DNA from: Gymnogyps californianus | Taxonomy: Eukaryota; Chordata; Aves; Accipitriformes; Cathartidae | Reading direction: 5' to 3' | Length of the DNA stretch: 64,000 nt | NCBI RefSeq assembly: GCF_018139145.2 | Contig: NC_059480.1 | Coordinates: 18,724,428-18,788,427 of the forward strand | Shown here: positions 61,979-64,000 of the stretch, piece by piece | Layout of the letters: each line of letters begins with the position of its first letter | Numbering within the stretch: position 1 is the first letter of the stretch | Program-made: the position numbers and the translations under genes | Notes under the pieces: model-generated | Seen by the model: the letters and a program-made list of their open reading frames with translations, nothing else | Database searches by the model: none | What the model was told of the DNA's origin: nothing

Positions 61979-64000
61979 TTCTTGCAATACTTGTCCAAGT
62001 GTCTCCCGGCTGTGAATGCGCTTCCTGTTGAAAACCAAAATCACACTTATTTCTGCACAAAGCATTGGGGGGATCTTGTAAACAACAATCATTTATCCCA
62101 CTTCAAAAGGAGAAGATTGTTATGCTAGGCTTTGTTCCACATCCTTATGGAATATTGACGCAGTTTTATGGACTCTTAATGCAATCTTATGGAATCTACA
62201 AATTCTGATTCAGACCTGTTACTATTCTCATCAGGAGGAACTACCTGCAATAAGGCTTGCAACAGATTGCAGCTTCTCAAAAAACAACCCTGCTTATTAA
62301 AAGGCTTAGTAAAATTTCATCATAAATCCTAATATCTGGACATAGCTGACGCTCAGTTGCTGTAGTGCCATCTTCTCCAGCACTAGACATCATCATTATT
62401 CAGTAATTGATGCAAGATTACAAATACTTTCTTTTTACTCATTCTTCCAACATAGTCAAAGCAGTAAGCAGCGCTTGCAAACATAACAGCAATACAAAGA
62501 CTTTAAAAAAAAAGATTATTTTCTATCAAAAGTGAGAAGACATGTCACTACATTTATTGTTTCCAAACATCCTGTAATGCATGCACTAAGAATACTAGAA
62601 ATGCAAATAGGAGGCAACATATTTTTACCTGTCTATTTTGGTTGCTATGACCACTGTAAAATTGCCTTCTGTATTGGGCAAGTATGTAGAAGGTATAATT
62701 ACGTAACTTCCCGCAGGAAGTCTGCAAAATTGGCTTACTTCCTGTGAATAGCAATGAGGTACACAGCTAACCAGTGGCTCCAAGTGCAGAAAGGAGGAAG
62801 TATGTGGTTTCCAGCTGCTGTCAGGCACCTGCACAAAAGAATGAAAACATGCCTACCTTTTCATATGTTTCAGGCCTCACAATGCTAAATTTCTGCTATA
62901 CCATAGCATGGTATGTTCCATATCTATTCCACTCCAAATACTCACTCTTCTGTACAGAGCTATATGAGAGGGATGGGAAGGCTTCCAGAAAGCCCAGATG
63001 GCAGTATCAAGTACAGATAAATCATTCCTACCATGTTTGTAGACAGTTTATACAACCCATTACCCACATAGCTCAAAAGCTTTTTCTATTGTCTAACCTC
63101 ACTCTTCCTCGCTGCAGCCTAATGCCCTTGTTTTTCACCTCACGGATATGGTGAACAGACTATGTCCTTCCTCTTTCTAGTGGCCTTTCCTGTACTAAAA
63201 GTTCATATTAGACTTCTCAGTCTCCTATAGGCATGAAAAAAGCCATTCTTTCAATCTTTCTTCACATATTGTATATTTGAAGCTGTATGATCACTCCTAA
63301 TCCTCAACTCCAGACTCTCCATTTAAGCACACCTTTTTTGAAGCACGTTTTCTGAAAATAAAGCTAGCTTTCTCTGCAAAGTATCCACCTAACCAGAAGC
63401 TTCCCATCCTACACTTATGCAGCTGATCACTGGCACATACGTGTACAACCTGTATTTGTCCATATCAAATCACATCTTGTTTTGTTTCAGATCATCTGTT
63501 CAACGTATCAGTCCTTTTGAATTCTAATCTTGTCTGTGGATCCAACACCACTTGCCAACGGACAAGTAAATAATTATTAGAGATGGAGAAAGTAAGTTTT
63601 CATGATCAATTACCAAAAAGTCTGGTCTTCAACCACTAAGACACTGAGAATTCTTTGCAAATCCTCAAAGGAGTTCATAGTTTCTAAAACTAATTTAGAA
63701 TGTTGGAAGGATTCAGTGGAATCAATTATCTGGTTACTATGCCACCTAGCATGTAGTTATTCCATATCTTTCACGGGCATTACTTCACAGGACCAGCCTG
63801 TGTTTCTCCTAGAAGCAGCACGTCCCTTGCCAAGTGCAAGGAGCACTGAACTGACAGGCTTACCTTCACACTTGGCAAATGAGGAATCAAACTGACCAGA
63901 AGTCTTACCTGGAAAATATGGAAACCTATTGGACGACACTTGCTATCTTGGCAGTGCTGACGGAGGGTAACTTTCACACTGCTTTTTCCTGGTCCTGCAG
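61979..64000 (-). CDS. Calpain-like protein, partial: domain III (C2-like) exons
   Basis: Four minus-strand exons join in phase: 63909 to the window edge (ends [10 protein letters not shown]), 62857-62892 (36 bases, ends RPETYEK), 62629-62741 (113 bases) and 61979-62024 (46 bases). All have GT donors, and the three complete ones have AG acceptors. The phrase [19 protein letters not shown] followed by PNTEGNF matches the conserved calpain domain III signature (REVSxRFRLPPGxYxxVPST, then EG-F), and IGFHIF is the preceding IGFxIY strand. Domain III is the C2-like module that couples the cysteine-protease core to calcium and lipid. The protease core would lie beyond the right edge. The continuation after [15 protein letters not shown] was not found, so the C-terminal type (EF-hand or other) and the subfamily are unknown. 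It converges on gene E. It could also be a decayed gene; no lesion is visible in what is here. Confidence 0.65.

Noticed and set aside
1..64000. CRISPR arrays, operons, tRNA or rRNA genes, bacterial or phage islands
   Set aside because: No spaced direct repeats, no cloverleaf-like sequence and no dense prokaryotic coding were seen. The window is intron-rich vertebrate DNA.

Overview
The window looks like nuclear DNA of a bird, or less likely another sauropsid. It has a spliced vertebrate gene structure with GT-AG introns. It carries two chicken-repeat-1 (CR1) LINE 3' fragments, at about 9.65-10.28 kb (+) and 53.44-53.67 kb (-). Overall repeat density is low and intergenic DNA is AT-rich. The main content is a cytochrome P450 family 2, subfamily J-like (CYP2J) cluster. 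One apparently intact gene is on the + strand and four decayed copies are on the - strand.

Layout from left to right. Copy A (28-13395, -) has all nine CYP2 exons, but an in-frame TAG in exon 1 and a lost exon 4 splice donor. From 13.4 to 20.7 kb no gene is seen. Copy C (20720-30963, -) also has all nine exons, with a frameshift and bad donor at exon 4, two stops in exon 6, and a frameshift plus loss of the heme-motif Arg in exon 9. Copy D (32100-35213, -) keeps only exons 2-4, with a TGA in exon 2. Copy X (37570-39936, -) keeps only exons 1, 8 and 9, all damaged. The interval 39.9-48.9 kb has no recognised gene; it holds an inverted repeat, a possible MIR-type fragment and simple repeats. 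Gene E (48966-58099, +) is an intact nine-exon CYP2J-like gene of 489 codons with every P450 signature. From 61.98 kb to the right edge, minus-strand exons encode part of a calpain domain III, converging tail to tail with gene E.

Biological reading (inference). The avian CYP2J locus is known for CYP2J19, the carotenoid C4-ketolase behind red colour, and for CYP2J40. Published work reports CYP2J19 loss in several bird lineages. Gene E is the only copy here that can encode a complete enzyme. The sequence alone does not say whether E is the CYP2J19 or the CYP2J40 orthologue, nor whether A or C is a dead CYP2J19. That needs a phylogeny.

Exon boundaries were set by hand from GT-AG sites, exon-to-exon homology among the copies, and the fixed CYP2 exon lengths (171, 163, 150, 161, 177, 142, 188, 142 and 179 coding bases). 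Gene E deviates only in exon 5 (174).
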